Notes under the pieces: model-generated
Database searches by the model: none
What the model was told of the DNA's origin: nothing
Seen by the model: the letters and a program-made list of their open reading frames with translations, nothing else
Origin: Setophaga petechia
Lineage: Eukaryota > Chordata > Aves > Passeriformes > Parulidae
Assembly (NCBI GenBank): GCA_024362935.1
Contig: JANCRA010000118.1
Location: 82,001 to 146,000 of the forward strand
Direction of reading: 5' to 3'
Length of the DNA: 64,000 nt
In this document: positions 1 through 12,014 of the stretch, one piece after another
Layout of the letters: every line of letters starts with the position of its first letter
Numbering within the stretch: position 1 is the stretch's first letter
Made by a program: the position numbers and the translations under genes

Positions 1-550
1 TCTCAGGCAAAGATGTGGGAATAAGAATAACAGTTCTTTGTTAGGAAAATTAAAAATGCAGTAGCACAAACAAACCCTGGCAGAGTGCGAGCAGGCCCTG
101 GCACGCTGTGGGTCAGGGGGTGGCACAGCCCCATGCCAGGGGGGCTCAGCCCTCCTGCAGTGCCAGCTGTGGTTCTGCTGGAGCAGGGATCCTGCACAAG
201 GGGGGAGTTTTCCTCTGCAGCTCCAGGGCTGCTGCAGATGGGCCTGGGCTCCCTCTGGCCATGCAGGGCAGCAGAAAGCTGCTCCTCTGGCAATGCAGGG
301 GGCAAAGGCTGCTGTGCTGGGCCAGGCTCAGCTTGGATCCAGGTAGGAATGCTTGGCTCCTGCCCTGGGCGCAGCATCTCCCCATGGGATGCTGGAATTG
401 GATCAGCCCTGCAGGGACACTCAGTGCCCATGGACAGCAGAGATCTCCTGCAGGGAGGATTGGCTGTGGCAGAGATCAAGAAAACTGCCCCAAGAACAGC
501 AGAGAGCTGCCCCAGCTCTGACAGGGGCACAGAACTCACAGCCCCAGGTA
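1..550 (-). mobile_element. Solo LTR, family A (copy 1, cut by window edge)
   Basis: This is a long terminal repeat of an endogenous retrovirus, read on the minus strand. It matches 41378-42057 and 55253-55913 almost base for base over about 500 bp. The 3' part (U5, about 130 bp in the other copies) lies outside the window. The GC-rich U3 leaves open frames on both strands, including a ~185-codon frame in the LTR sense direction. The 5' edge near 550 is diverged from the canonical TGTCCTGGG start of copy 2. The family resembles passerine ERVL-type LTRs from memory; the subfamily name is not assigned. Confidence 0.75.
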
Positions 551-860
551 AATTTTGCAACCCAGGGCAGGGAGGCAGAGGATGAGAACTTCCCAGTGCT
601 CCATAAATCCCATTCTGCTCCCACCCTGCAGGTCAGGTCAGCCTCAGGATCCTCCAGCAAAAGTTGCCCAAATCCCCAGGGATCTGATTCCCGACTGCAG
701 TCAGGGGTGGTGCCAGGGAATATTAATGCAGATTCCAGGAGGTTTGGGATTGTTTCAGAGGCTGGGGCTGGTTTGGGGACCAAGCTCTTCTTCAGTGCCT
801 TTTACTCACATTTAAAGCCAGACTTCACCCATCTTGGTTTTCTGTTCAGCTCTGAGCATT
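551..860. other. Unassigned sequence
   Basis: No gene, array or clear transposon is visible between the LTR and the tandem repeat that starts at 861. Confidence 0.5.
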
Positions 861-1800
861 TCATGGAATCCCAGAATCCTGGAGGCTGGAAAAGCCCTCT
901 GAGATCAGATCCAACCATTCCCCAGGTCCCCAGGTGCCACATCCAGGGCTTTAAAACCCCTCCAGGGATGGATCCTGTGCCAATCCTTGGGATATTTTCA
1001 AGGACCTTTGTGCATTTAAGCTGAGTTCAATGATGTCCCAAAGTCTGGGGCAGAAACCTGACCCTCAAATTCCGGAATTTCAGAAGGATTTCAGTCCTTC
1101 CCATGTCAGAAATCTCATTATATTGAAATACTCCCTATTGGTGTGCTGATAAACCCTCCTTAAATATTCATTTCATGAAATCCCAGAGTCCTGGAGGCTG
1201 GAAAAGCCCTCTGAGATCAGATCCAACCATGCCCTGTGTCCCCAGGTGCCACATCCAGGGCTTTGAAACCCCTCCAGGGATGGATCCTGTGCCAGTCCCT
1301 GGGATGCTTTATGTGATCTGTGCTTTTTTTCATAGATTTAAGCTGAGTTTAATGATGTCCCAAAGTCTGGGGCAGAAACCTGACCCTCAAAATCTGGAAT
1401 TTCGGAAGGATTTCAGTCCTTCCCAAGTCAGAAATCTTCTTCTATTGAAATCCTCCTTCCTGGTGTTCTGATAAACCCTCCTTAAATATTCATTTCATGG
1501 AATCCCAGAGTCCTGGAGGCTGGAAAAGCCCTCTGAGATCAGATCCAACCATTCCCTGTGTCCAACCATTCCCCAGGTCCCCAGGTGCCACATCCAGGGC
1601 TTTGAAACCTCTCCAGGGATGGATCCTGTGCCAATCCTTGGGATATTTTCGAGGACCTTTGTGCATTTAAGCTGAGTTCAATGATGTCCCAAAGTGTGGG
1701 GCAGAAACCTGACCCTCAAATTCCGGAATTTCAGATTAATTTCAGTCCTTCCCATGTCCAAAATCCCTTTTAGAGGAACCCCTCCTTCCTGGGGTGCTAA
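861..1800. repeat. Three tandem units of ~312-322 bp containing a CR1-like piece
   Basis: Units begin at about 861, 1173 and 1495 with a 'tcatggaatcccagagtcc'-type start. Each holds a stretch that resembles a minus-strand CR1 3' end (GAATCCCAG, then CTGGAAAAGCCCTCTGAGAT, then GATCCAACC), followed by about 200 bp ending in 'aaatattcattt'. The third copy has a small internal duplication near 1560. The unit looks like a CR1 fragment plus flank that was amplified together. Confidence 0.8.
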
Positions 1801-2561
1801 TGAGCCTCCCTGAGATCCTTCTTGGCCAAGGCTCCTTCCAGCTGAAGATTTTCTGCCAAAGCAGCTCCTAATTTAGAACTGCTCTGTCTTAACTGGAATT
1901 TCTACTCAATTGACCTCCCAGGCTCCTTCCTCAGTCATTCCATGGAAAATATGCTCCGTGTGCAATTCCCAGCTTGGGTTTTTTGGGGGTTTCTTTATTT
2001 ATTTTGAACTTCTCAGCTCCTGCAGACTCCAGTCTGGAAGATGAAAATTATTCCTGGGCTTTTTTTGGGGTTTTTTTTGCTGTCTGTTACCCAGGGTGTC
2101 ATCACTGCCAGACTTGGTCAACTCAAATATCACCCGGAATTGGGATCAAAGTGCAGGAAAAAAAGGAGGAAAAGCAGGAAAATGGAGCTGTTTGGCCTCC
2201 CACAGGTGCCCTGCAATGACACCCACCCCAAAAAAAGGAGAATTAAGTGGTTTTTATGGCTTTAGTGCAGATTTATTACAAATTAATTCATGATGCAATA
2301 AATTAATTACATTTTCAGCCTTGGCCTTGCCATGGTGCCACAGAGCTGCAGCATCCCCCAGCTTCAGTCCTGAATAAAAAATAATAGAAATAATTAAAAA
2401 TTATAAATAATTAAATGTCCTTATCTCAGAAATTAAGAAGGGTCAAGCCTGGGGGATCTGTGTGGGGATTTCTCCGGAATTCTCAGGATTTCTCTGGAAT
2501 TTCTCAGGATTTCTCTGTCCAAAGAATCTCAAAATTGGCTGAAAGAGAAACCCATGGGTGA
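1801..2561. other. Unassigned AT-rich sequence
   Basis: No gene supported. Poly-T runs occur near 2060-2080 and AT-rich sequence at 2270-2440. Just before the next array (2470-2515) there is a short degenerate repeat of 'tctcaggatttctctgg'. Confidence 0.5.
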
Positions 2562-3670
2562 TCCTTGGGATCCTTCCTTGGCTTTGGGGTTCCCTGCTTG
2601 GGATCCCTCTTTGGGTTTGGGGTTCTCTGCTTGGGATCCCCCTTTGGGTTTGGGTTCCCTCATGGGGATCCCCCTTTGGCTTTGAGGTTTCCTCATTGGG
2701 ATTCTCCTTTGAGTTTGGGGTTTTCTCCTTGATATCCCCCCTTTGGGTTTGGGGTTCCGTCATTGGGACCCTCCTTTGGGTTTGGGGTTTCCTCCTTGAT
2801 ATCCCCACTTTGGGTTTGGGGTTCCCTTTTTGGGATCCCCCTTGGGTTGGGGTTCCTTCCTTGGATCCCCCTTTGGGTTTGGGGTTCCCTTTTTGGGATC
2901 CCCCTTTGGATTTGGGTTCCTTCCTTGGGATCCCCCCTTGGGTTGGGGTTCCTTTCTCAGGATCCTCCCTTGGGTTTGGGGTTCCCTGCTTAGGATCCCC
3001 CTTTGGGTTTGGGGTTCCTTCACTGATATTCCCCGTTGGGTTTGGGGTTCCTTCCTTGGATCCCTCCTTGGGTTTGGGGTTCTCTCCCTTTGAGGGGGTT
3101 TCCTCCTTGGGATCTCCCTTTGAGTTTGGGGTTCCCTTTTTGGGATCCCCCTTTGGGTTTGGGACTCCCTTTTTGGGATTCCCCTTTGGATTTGGGTTCC
3201 TTCCTTGGGATCCCCCCTTGGGTTTGGGGTTCCTTTCTCAGGATCCTCCCTTGGGTTTGGGGTTCCCTCCTTGGATCCTCCCTTGGGTTTGAGGTTCCCT
3301 CCTTGGATCCCCCTTTGATTTTGGAGTTCCCTTTTTGGGTTCCCTTTTGGGGTTCCCTTTTTGGATTCCCCTTTGGGTTTGAGGTTCTCTCCATAGGATT
3401 CCCCCTTGGGTTTGGGGTTCCCTCCTTGGATCCCCCTTTGATTTTGGGGTTCCCTTTTTGGGATTCCCCCTTCCCTCCATGGGATTCCCCTTTGGGTTCC
3501 TTTCTCAGGATCCCCCCTTTGGGTTTTGGATTCCTTCCCTGGATCCCCCTTTGATTTTGGGGTTCCCTTTTTGGGATTCCCCCTTCCCTCCATGGGATTC
3601 CCCTTTGGGTTCCTTTCTCAGGATCCCCCCTTTGGGTTTTGGATTCCTTCCCTGGATCCCCCTTTGATTT
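2562..3670. repeat. 33-bp minisatellite, G/T-rich plus strand
   Basis: About 33 copies of a ~33-bp unit with the core 'gggatccccctttgggtttg' followed by 'gggttcc' and a short C/T-rich spacer. Because 33 is divisible by 3, frames stay open for hundreds of codons on both strands (244 aa plus, 277 aa minus) and encode only 11-residue repeats. At the right end a 113-bp higher-order unit is duplicated exactly: 3428-3540 and 3541-3653, with a third partial start at 3654. The plus strand carries runs such as GGGTTTGGGG that could form G-quadruplexes. Confidence 0.95.
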
Positions 3671-5004
3671 TGTTCTCTTTCTTCCTCTGAGGAAAAGCTG
3701 AGCTTAAACCAGGGCTGGAGTCCTTAAAAAGGGAATAAAACCCCTCCCCAGCCTGCAGGAATGATGAATTCCTGATGTTTTTCAGGAACTTTGAGGGAAA
3801 TTTCTCCCAGGAATCCCCACTCTGAGCTCCAGCACATCAACCCTGGACTGACAAAGCTGTTGCAGATGTTTGAGTCCTCAGGATTTTTCAGTCTCCATCA
3901 GACCTCACCTCATTAAAATCCCATCTCTTTTAACCTGAATTGTGTCCAATTTCCCAAAATTCCAACCATTTTTGGACAGAAAAACCAGGATCTGCTGCTC
4001 AGGACATTTTCCCTGCTCTCTTTTTGAACACAAACCTGGAGGTTTTTTCCTCCAGGTGGACACAAAATGTGATGGTACCACGGGGAGATTTGAACATCAG
4101 CAAAGATCCTGTTCCAAATGGGATCGTTTGGAATCTCCCAATCAGGAAATTTGGATTTTTGGGCATTTGGAAGATGCTCAGCTGGGAGAACCTGACACAG
4201 CAGGATGGCCAAACGTTAATAGAAGGATGAATAGAAATAATAGAATTTAAAATGAACAGAATTTTAAAAATCCTTAATTCCTTTTAAAATCCACATGGAA
4301 AGGGTTGGATTTTGTGTGGTTTGTCAGTGTGGGAGGACAAATTGAGGTTTCCCAGCCGTTCCTGAGGTGAGGAATGAGGCCACAGGCATGGATTGAACCT
4401 CATCCCCCAAATCCCACACCAGAACCTCCTGGAACAAGCCAGAACCAGCCCAGGGAGGTGCAGATCCAGCTCTACCTCACACTCCTCAAGAAAACCCAGA
4501 AATTCCCCATTTAGGAGAGAAATTTAATTAAACTGCTCCATTTTTAACCTGGCTGTTTAAATACAGGAACGAGAGGCTGGGTTTTTATGGATGTCAGGAG
4601 GAACATCAGTTCCAGGTTTTGTGCAAACCACAGAGGAAATGTTTTCATTTCCAACCTGCAGCATTTCTCCTCAGCTGAAATAACCATTTTTTAGCCTCTT
4701 CGTGCTCCCAGAAGCCCAGAAATCTGCAGGGCTCCAAAATTTTAATTTGCCAGGAGGTGTGAGAGAAGAAACACAGAATTCCCTCTTTTCCTGCTGCGTC
4801 CCTGGAAGTGGGAGCCTCTCCTCCAGGAATGGGGCTTTAATGATCCTTCCCTGTTTTATTAATGAACTTAAGAATGTTTCTTTATGCTGGTTTTAATTTT
4901 CTTTTTTTTTTCTAAATTGGATTGTTAAGCAATGTCAGCACAATGTGTGGGTGGTGGGAGGTTCTCCATCAATTCTTCCAATTAATTGGAGCAGCCAATT
5001 AATA
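3671..5004. other. Unassigned sequence
   Basis: Single-copy-looking AT-rich sequence. Open frames of up to ~100 codons at 3913-4250 are short, overlap on both strands and resemble no known protein. No array or clear transposon. Confidence 0.5.
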
Positions 5005-5072
5005 GTGGGAGGTGTCCCTGCCCATGGAAGGGTGGAATGGGATGGGGTTGAAGGTCTCTCTCAACCTGAACT
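5005..5072 (+). mobile_element. CR1 LINE 3'-end fragment (possible)
   Basis: The string 'gggaggtgtccctgcccatg', then a purine-rich stretch and 'aaggtctctctcaacc', matches the order of motifs at the 3' end of avian CR1. It is diverged and lacks a clear 8-bp tail. Confidence 0.45.
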
Positions 5073-5320
5073 GGGAAATTTTTGTTCATTGTTATTTAGC
5101 TGTTGGTGATGCTTTATCCTGTCATCAATTTAAGGTTTTTTTGGGGAGAAAAAAAACAAATGGAATAATTACTGGACCTTGATTTGGTCAGCAGGGTTTG
5201 GAGACCTTCAGGATCATCCTGCCAGGAGCCAGGACTGATCTGCAATCAACCCAAATTCCCATTTCCACTGGGGAAAAAAATGTCCCCATGCCTTGAAGGA
5301 TTTTGGGGACAGCACTTATC

Positions 5321-5380
5321 CCTTCCACCAGCCTTATCTCCCTTCCACCAGCCTTATCTCCCTTCCACCAGCCTTATCTC
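5321..5380. repeat. 20-bp unit, three exact copies
   Basis: Three exact tandem copies of 'ccttccaccagccttatctc'. Confidence 0.95.
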
Positions 5381-6104
5381 CCCTCCAGCCCCAGATACAC
5401 CCCAGGAGCTTGGGGCACACCCAGGAGTTGTCCAGTCCCATTCCCCAGCACTTCCAACTCTGAATTCCAGGTGTTCACAGCTGTCCCAGCTCCTGGTGGA
5501 TTATTTTTTTCCCTCCCTTCACCTCAACCATTATCCAAGTTGTAATTACACCCAGCAGTTCCTCACCACCAACCCAGCAATAACAGAGCCTCAAAATCCC
5601 AGAAACCTTTCCCTAGAAAAATGGGAATATAAAATGTCCTGTCCTGCCTTGGCTGATTCCAGGCTGGAGAATGGATGGGAAGCAGAGGAAAAGAGCTGCA
5701 GAAAATTCACTGCTGCCCTTCCACCTGGGGAAATTCTGTTTCATCTCCACTCCCAGCCAGGCAGGATGGAACTGAGTTTCCTTCCAGTCCCCACTGGAAT
5801 ATTTCCCCCTTGTTGAGTGTTCTTTTTGCCAGGGTCAGGATTAACTGTGTGAGATGGTATTTCTCATTTGGACTCAGATGTTTGTTAGTTCTTATCTCTG
5901 TCACAGTCCCACAAACCCTGAGTTCTGCAGCACTTCAGTCTCACACACTGAAAATGGAGCCTCATCTCTCTCTACAAGGCCTTTTAAGGATAAAATATTC
6001 AATTAAAAAATGACACCTCAATTATTTTCACTTTTAACCCAATAACCAACCACCTGTGGCCTGCAATGGGGACTTTTTATCCAATTACACAAAACCACCC
6101 AAAC
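5381..6104. other. Unassigned sequence
   Basis: No gene supported. An open frame at 5184-5816 (210 codons, plus) runs through the 20-bp repeat and has no recognisable domain, so it is treated as chance. Confidence 0.45.
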
Positions 6105-6250
6105 CCATGGAGGAGAAGGAGAAGGAGGAGGCGGAGGAGGAGAAGGAGAAGGAGAAGGAGAAGGAGCAGGAGAAGGAGAAGGAGAAGGAGAAGGAGAAGG
6201 AGAAGGAGAAGGAGAAGGAGAAGGAGAAGGAGAAGGAGAAGGAGAAGGAG
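6105..6250. repeat. GGAGAA hexamer microsatellite
   Basis: A pure purine tract of GGAGAA with a GGAGGC variant near its start. The translations are Glu-Lys, Arg-only and Leu-only repeats and are not genes. A long polypurine mirror tract like this can adopt triplex (H-DNA) structure. Confidence 0.97.
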
Positions 6251-6956
6251 GCCCAGCCTCCACCCCAAAGCCTCCATCTTGCCTTATATCTATTACTACA
6301 TTTAAAACCCAATCTCTGAGTTTCCCACCCTGTGATCTCACACACTTCTATCCAAACCCCACACCCACAATCCCAGTTCTGTCATTCCATTCTGGAAGCT
6401 TCTCCACGGCCTCAGGTCAGTGCAGTGTTCTCTGGGGGTCAGTGCCTGGCAGCACAGAAAGTCTGGAATTCTCAACAACCTGGGCTCCAGCACCCCCTCC
6501 TCCCTGTGGCCAGGATCCAAGGGAATGCTCAGGAATGTGGGATGGAAGGTGAGGATGCTGCAGGAGCAGGGGGTTATGAGGTGTGGCAGAACCAGCCCAG
6601 GGCTGTCCTGCCCGGGCCTGGCACAGCTCCAAGGGCTCCTGGAGCTGGATTTGCTTTAATGGGAGCAGCTTCCCTGCAGGGCATCCAGATTTCCCCAGAA
6701 AACAGGATCCCAGCATGGCCAGGAGCTCGTGTTCAAAGCGAGGAAATGTGGTTTTCTCTCCTTTGCTGTGCAAGACACAGGAAAAGGGCTAAGCCTGGTT
6801 TTAATTTAACCCCTTCTGCAAAACCAGGGCCACATCTTCGGGAAATCAGGAATATTTCACAGGAAAGAGAGGAACCAGCTGCAGCTGCTGCCAGCCAGAC
6901 AAAGGAACAGCAGGGAGGTTTTCCTGGGAAAAGGGAGGCAGAGGAATGAGGGGGAG
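6251..6956. other. Unassigned sequence
   Basis: GC-moderate sequence without an identified repeat. A 205-codon open frame at 6332-6949 has no recognisable domain and is matched by open frames on the other strand, so it is not called. Confidence 0.45.
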
Positions 6957-6962
6957 GAAGAG

Positions 6963-7610
6963 TGTTGGAGCATTGGGGGGTAGCACGGTGGGGATGGACA
7001 GAGAGCAGAGATCTCTGCAGCCAGGGCTGGGAACTTGTGGGTTATTGCAAAGGGCCTGGGTGCAGGGCCCTGCTGGGAGCTGCCAGCCACAGCTCAGAGC
7101 AGGACCCAGAGAAGAGAGAGGATGAGAGGGTGAGAGAGTAAAAGGGTAAGAGAGTAAAAGGGGTAAAAGGCAAGAGATAAGAGAGGCAAGAAAGGCAAGA
7201 GAGCGAGGTTCCCATTACAATACCATAAATCTTCTCCTGTGTTGAATATTCTGATTCTCACTAACCAATCTAGTACAAGATACAAATCCTACAGCATTTC
7301 CATACAGCCTATAAGAATCATTACATTCCCACACTGGGTTACATTTTAAACCCTACAAACTCCTCTTTGGGCCCTTCTGCCAAGCCAGCAGGGTCTGCTC
7401 TGAGCCTTGGGCCTGTCTGCAAGCAGAGGGAATTGTTTGATCCAAAGGGGATCACCTTCAGCTGGCCATGCCATTGTTTTCCAGTTGTTCAGTAACTGAG
7501 GGATCTCAAAGCTTGCTTTCATTTCAATCTGGCTTAGAGTTTCCATATTCTCAGAATCTTTTGCCAGGCAATCATATTTATAGGGCATTCCTGTTTCATC
7601 TTCCCCAACA
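6963..7610 (-). mobile_element. Solo LTR, family B (copy 1)
   Basis: A 648-bp solo LTR that is highly similar to 58894-59525. On the minus strand it starts TGTTGGGGAAG and ends CTCCAACA. The 5-bp sequence AAGAG lies on both sides (6958-6962 and 7611-7615), which is consistent with a target-site duplication. A degenerate poly(A) signal sits about 90 bp from the 3' end ('gcaataacccac' on the minus strand). The left end carries a GAGAGT/AAGGGT-type purine tract (7110-7205) that varies in length between the copies. An ~85-codon open frame in the sense direction lies within the LTR and is not a retained viral gene. Confidence 0.85.
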
Positions 7611-7873
7611 AAGAGCAAATCCCAGCTCCCAGCTGGGCCTGGCTGGGATGGAGCTGAGCTGTGCCTGGTACTCCTGAGGGATGGATGGGGCAGAGGGAGA
7701 AGGGTCCTGACCAAACTGGGAATTCTCTGCCTGTGGAATTGCAGGAGCTGAGTAGGCTGGAGGTCCGGTCCTGAAAAAAACCAAGAATTTTATGCCTTTG
7801 GCATCCCAGAAATTTCCTGTGAAATCTCCAAGCACCCACTGGATCAGGAGGGGAGAAGTGGGGCTGGGAAGAA

Positions 7874-10800
7874 ATGCTGGGAGGACCCATCCTGCTCCCA
7901 GGAATTCCTGGAGCGTCTCCCATGACCCTGCCCTTTTTGGGAGGACCCATCCTGCTCCTCCTAGGAATTCCAGGATCATCTTCCCTGATTCTGCACTCTC
8001 TGGGGGGACTGAGCCTTCTCCCAGGAATTCCTGGGGCTCCTTCTGTGATCCTGCATTTTCTGGGAGGGCTCATCTTGCTCCCAGGAATTCCAGGATCATC
8101 TCCCATTCTCCTGGATTTTCTGGGATGACTCATCCTGCTTCTCCCAGGAATTCCAGGGGCATCTCCCACTGTGCTGCATTTTCTAGGAGGTTCCATCCTG
8201 CTCCCCAGAATTCCAGCAGCATCTCCAATCATCCTGCATTTTCTGGGATGACCCATTCTGCTCCCAGGAATTCTTGGGGCATCTTTTGTGATCCTGCACT
8301 TTCTGGGGGGACTGATCCTTCTCCAGGAATTCCAGGAGCATCTCCCACTGTCCTGCCTGTTTTGGGAGCTTTCATCCTGCTCCCAGGAATTCCTGGAGCG
8401 TCTCCCATGGCCCTGCATTTTTTGGGAGAACACATCCTACTCCTCTCTCCAGGAATTCCAGGAACATCTCCCACTCCCCTGCACTTTCTGAGATGACCCA
8501 TCCTGCTCCCAGGAATTCCAGAACCATCTTCCATGATTCTGCACTTTCTGGGAGGACTGATCCTGCTCCCAGGAATTCCAAGATCATCTCCCACTCTCCT
8601 GGATTTTCTGGGATGATCCATCCTGCTCCCAAGAATTCCAGGATCATCATCCATGATCCTGCACTTTCTGAGAGGACTCATCCTGCTCCCAGGAATTTCA
8701 GGAGCATCCTTCTGCAATCCTGCACTCTTTGCAGGGACTGATCCTGCTCCCAGGAATTCCTGGAGTGTCTCCCATGATCCTGCACTTTTGGGAAAGCCCA
8801 TCCTGCTGATCATCCACCGGACTGATCCTGCTTCTAGGAATTCCAGGAGCATCTCCCACTCTCCTGGATTTTCTGGGATGATCCATCCTGCTCCCAGGAA
8901 TTCCAGATCCATCTTCTATGATCCTGCACTTTCTGAGAGGATCCATCCTGCTCCCAAGAATTCCAGGATCATCCTCCATGATCCTGCACTTTCTGGGGGG
9001 ACTGATCCTGCTTCCAGGAATTTCAGGAGCATCTCCCACTCTCCTGCCTCATTTGGGAGTTTCCATCCTGATTCCAGGAATTCCTGGGGCATCTCCCACT
9101 CTGCTCCCTGTTTTGAGAGGATCCATCCTGCTCTTCCCAGGAATTCCAGGAGCATCTCCCACTGTGCTGCCTGATTTGGGAGTTTCCATCCTGCTCCCAG
9201 GAATTCCTGGAGTGTTTTCCATGATCCTGCATTTTTTGGGAGGATCCATCCTGCTCCTCCCAGGAATTCCAGGAGCATCTCCCACTCTCCTGCACTTTCT
9301 GAGATGACCCATCCTGCTCCCAGGAATTCCAGAACCATCTTCCATGATTCTGCACTTTCTGGGAGGACTGATCCTGCTTCCAGGAATTCCAGGATCATCT
9401 CCCAATCTCCAGGATTTTCTGGGATGATCCATCCTGCTCCCAGGAATTCCTGGAGCGTTTTCCATGATCCTGCATTTTCTGGGATGACCCATCTTGCTCC
9501 TGGGAATTCCAGAACCATCATCCATGATCCTGCACTTTCTGGGAGGACTCATTCTGCTCCCAGGAATTCCTGGGCCATCTCCCACTGTGCTGCATTTTCT
9601 GGGAGATTCCACCCTGATTCCAGGAATTCCTGGGGCATCTCCCACTGTCCTGCCTGTTTTGGGAACTTTCATCCTGCTCCCAGGAATTCCTGGAGTGTCT
9701 CCCATGGCCCTGCACTTTTTGGGAGAACATATCCTGCTCCTCCCAGGAATTCCAGGATCATCTCCCACTCTCCTGCACTTTCTGGGATGATCCATCCTGC
9801 TCCCAGGAATTCCAGAACCATCTTCCATGATCCTGCACTTTCTGGGAGGATCCATCCTGCTCCTCCCAGGAATTCCAGGAGCATCTCCCACTCTCCTGCA
9901 CTTTCTGAGATGACCCCTCCTGCTCCCAGGAATTCCAGAACCATCCTCCATGATTCTGCACTTTCTGGGAGGACTGATCCTGCTCCCAGGAATTCCAGGA
10001 TCATCTCCCAATCTCCAGGATTTTCTGGGATGATCCATCCTGCTCCCAGGAATTCCAGGATCATCATCCATGATCCTGCACTTTCTGAGAGGACTGATCC
10101 TTCTCCAGGAATTCTCAGAGCATCTCCCACTGTGCTGTTTTGGGAGCTTTCATCCTGCTCCAGGAATTCCTGGAGTGTCTCCCATGGCCCTGCACTTTTT
10201 GGGAGGATCCATCCTGCTCCTCCCAGGAATTCCAGGAGCATCTCCCACTCTCCTGCACTTTCTGAGATGACCCATCCTGCTCCCAGGAATTTCAGGATCA
10301 TCTTCCATGATTCTGCACTTTCTGGGAGGACTGATCCTGCCTCCAGGAATTCCAGGATCATCTCCCAATCTCCAGGATTTTCTGGGATGACTCATCCTGC
10401 TTCTCCCAGGAATTCCAGGGGCATCTCCCACTGTGCTGCATTTTCTAGGAGGTTCCATCCTGCTCCCCAGAATTCCAGGAGCATCTCCAATCATTCTGCA
10501 TTTTCTGAGATGACCCATCCTGCTCCCAGGAATTCCAGAACCATCTTCCATGATCCTGCACTTTCTGGGAGGATCCATCCTGCTCCTCCCAGGAATTCCA
10601 GGAACATCTCCCACTCTCCTGGATTTTCTGGGAAGACCCCTCCTGCTCCCAGGAATTCCAGGATCATCTTCCATGATTCTGCACTTCCTGGGGGGACTGA
10701 TCCTTCTCCCAAGAATTCTCGGAGCATCTCCCACTGTCCTGCCTGATTTGGGAGTTTCCATCCTGCTTCCAGGAATTCCTGGAGCGTTTTCCATGATCCT

Positions 10801-12014
10801 GCATTTTCTGGGATGACCCATCTTGCTCCTGGGAATTCCAGAACCATCTTCTGTGATCCTGCACTTTCTGAGAGGACTCATCCTGCTCCCAGGAATTCCT
10901 GGGCCATCTCCCACTGTGCTCCCTGTTTTGAGAGGATCCATCCTGCTCCCAGGAATTCCTGGAGTGTCTCCCATCATCCTGCACTTTTTGGGAGGATCCA
11001 TCCTGCTTCTCCCAGGAATTCCAGGAGCATCTCCCAATCTCCTGGATTTTCTGGGATGACCCCTCCTGCTCCCAGGAATTCCAGGATCATCATCCATGAT
11101 CCTGCACTTTCTGGGAGGACTGATCCTGCTTCCAGGAATTCCAGGAGCATCTCTCATTGTCCTGCCTGATTTGGGAGTTTCCATCCTGCGCCCAGGAATT
11201 CCTGGAGCGTTTTCCATGATGCTGCACTTTCTGGGATGACCCATCTTGCTCCTGGGAATTCCAGAACCATCATCCATGATCCTGCACTTTCTGGGAGGAC
11301 TCGTTCTGCTCCCAGGAATTCCTGGGCCATCTCCCACTGTGCTGCATTTTCTGGGAGATTCCACCCTGATTCCAGGAATTCCTGGGGCATCTCCCACTGT
11401 GCTGCCTGTTTTGAGAGGATCCATCCTGCTCTTCCCAGGAATTCCTGGAGCGTTTTCCATGATCCTGCACTTTTTGGGAGAACACATCCTGCTCCCAGGA
11501 ATTCCAGGAGCATCTCCCACTCTCCTGCACTTTCTGGGAGGACTGATCCTGCTTCTAGGAATTCCAGGAGCATCTCCCACTCTCCTGGATTTTCTGGGAT
11601 GACCCATCCTGCTCCCAGGAATTCCAGATCCATCTTCTATGATCCTGCACTTTCTGAGAGGATCCATCCTGCTCCCAAGAATTCCAGGATCATCTTCCAT
11701 GATTCTGCACTTTCTGGGGTTACTGATCCTGCTTCCAGGAATTCCAGGAGCATCTCCCACTGTCCTGCCTCATTTGGGAGTTTCCATCCTGATTCCAGGA
11801 ATTCCTGGGGCATCTCCCACTCTGCTCCCTGTTTTGAGAGGATCCATCCTGCTCTTCCCAGGAATTCCAGGAGCATCTCCCACTGTGCTGCCTGATTTGG
11901 GAGTTTCCATCCTGCTCCCAGGAATTCCTGGAGTGTTTTCCATGATCCTGCACTTTTTGGGAGGATCCATCCTGCTCCTCCCAGGAATTCCAGGAGCATC
12001 TCCCAATCTCCCAC
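7874..12014. repeat. 60-bp minisatellite, about 69 copies
   Basis: Unit core 'ctcccaggaattccaggagc' followed by 'atctcccactctcctgcact', 'ttctgggatga' and 'cccatcctg'; the usual length is 60 bp, with 63-bp variants that gain CTC. Several subtypes (TGATCC, CATGATCC, TGCCTG-TTTTGGGA) alternate, and some longer blocks recur, such as 9181-9300 against 11900-12000. Since 60 is 20 codons, no frame shifts build up. Open frames reach 480 codons on plus (9304-10746) and 536 on minus (10150-11760), all 20-residue repeats. There is no start context, splice context or domain to suggest translation. Confidence 0.97.

Noticed and set aside
7346..7714. Retroviral coding remnant in the minus frame near 7350-7610
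   Set aside because: The frame lies inside a solo LTR whose ends and TSD are defined; the second copy (58894-59525) has the same limits, so it is U3 sequence and not an env or pol remnant.
9304..11760. 480- and 536-codon open frames as protein genes
   Set aside because: They are translations of a 60-bp minisatellite, open on both strands, with no domain, splice or start evidence.
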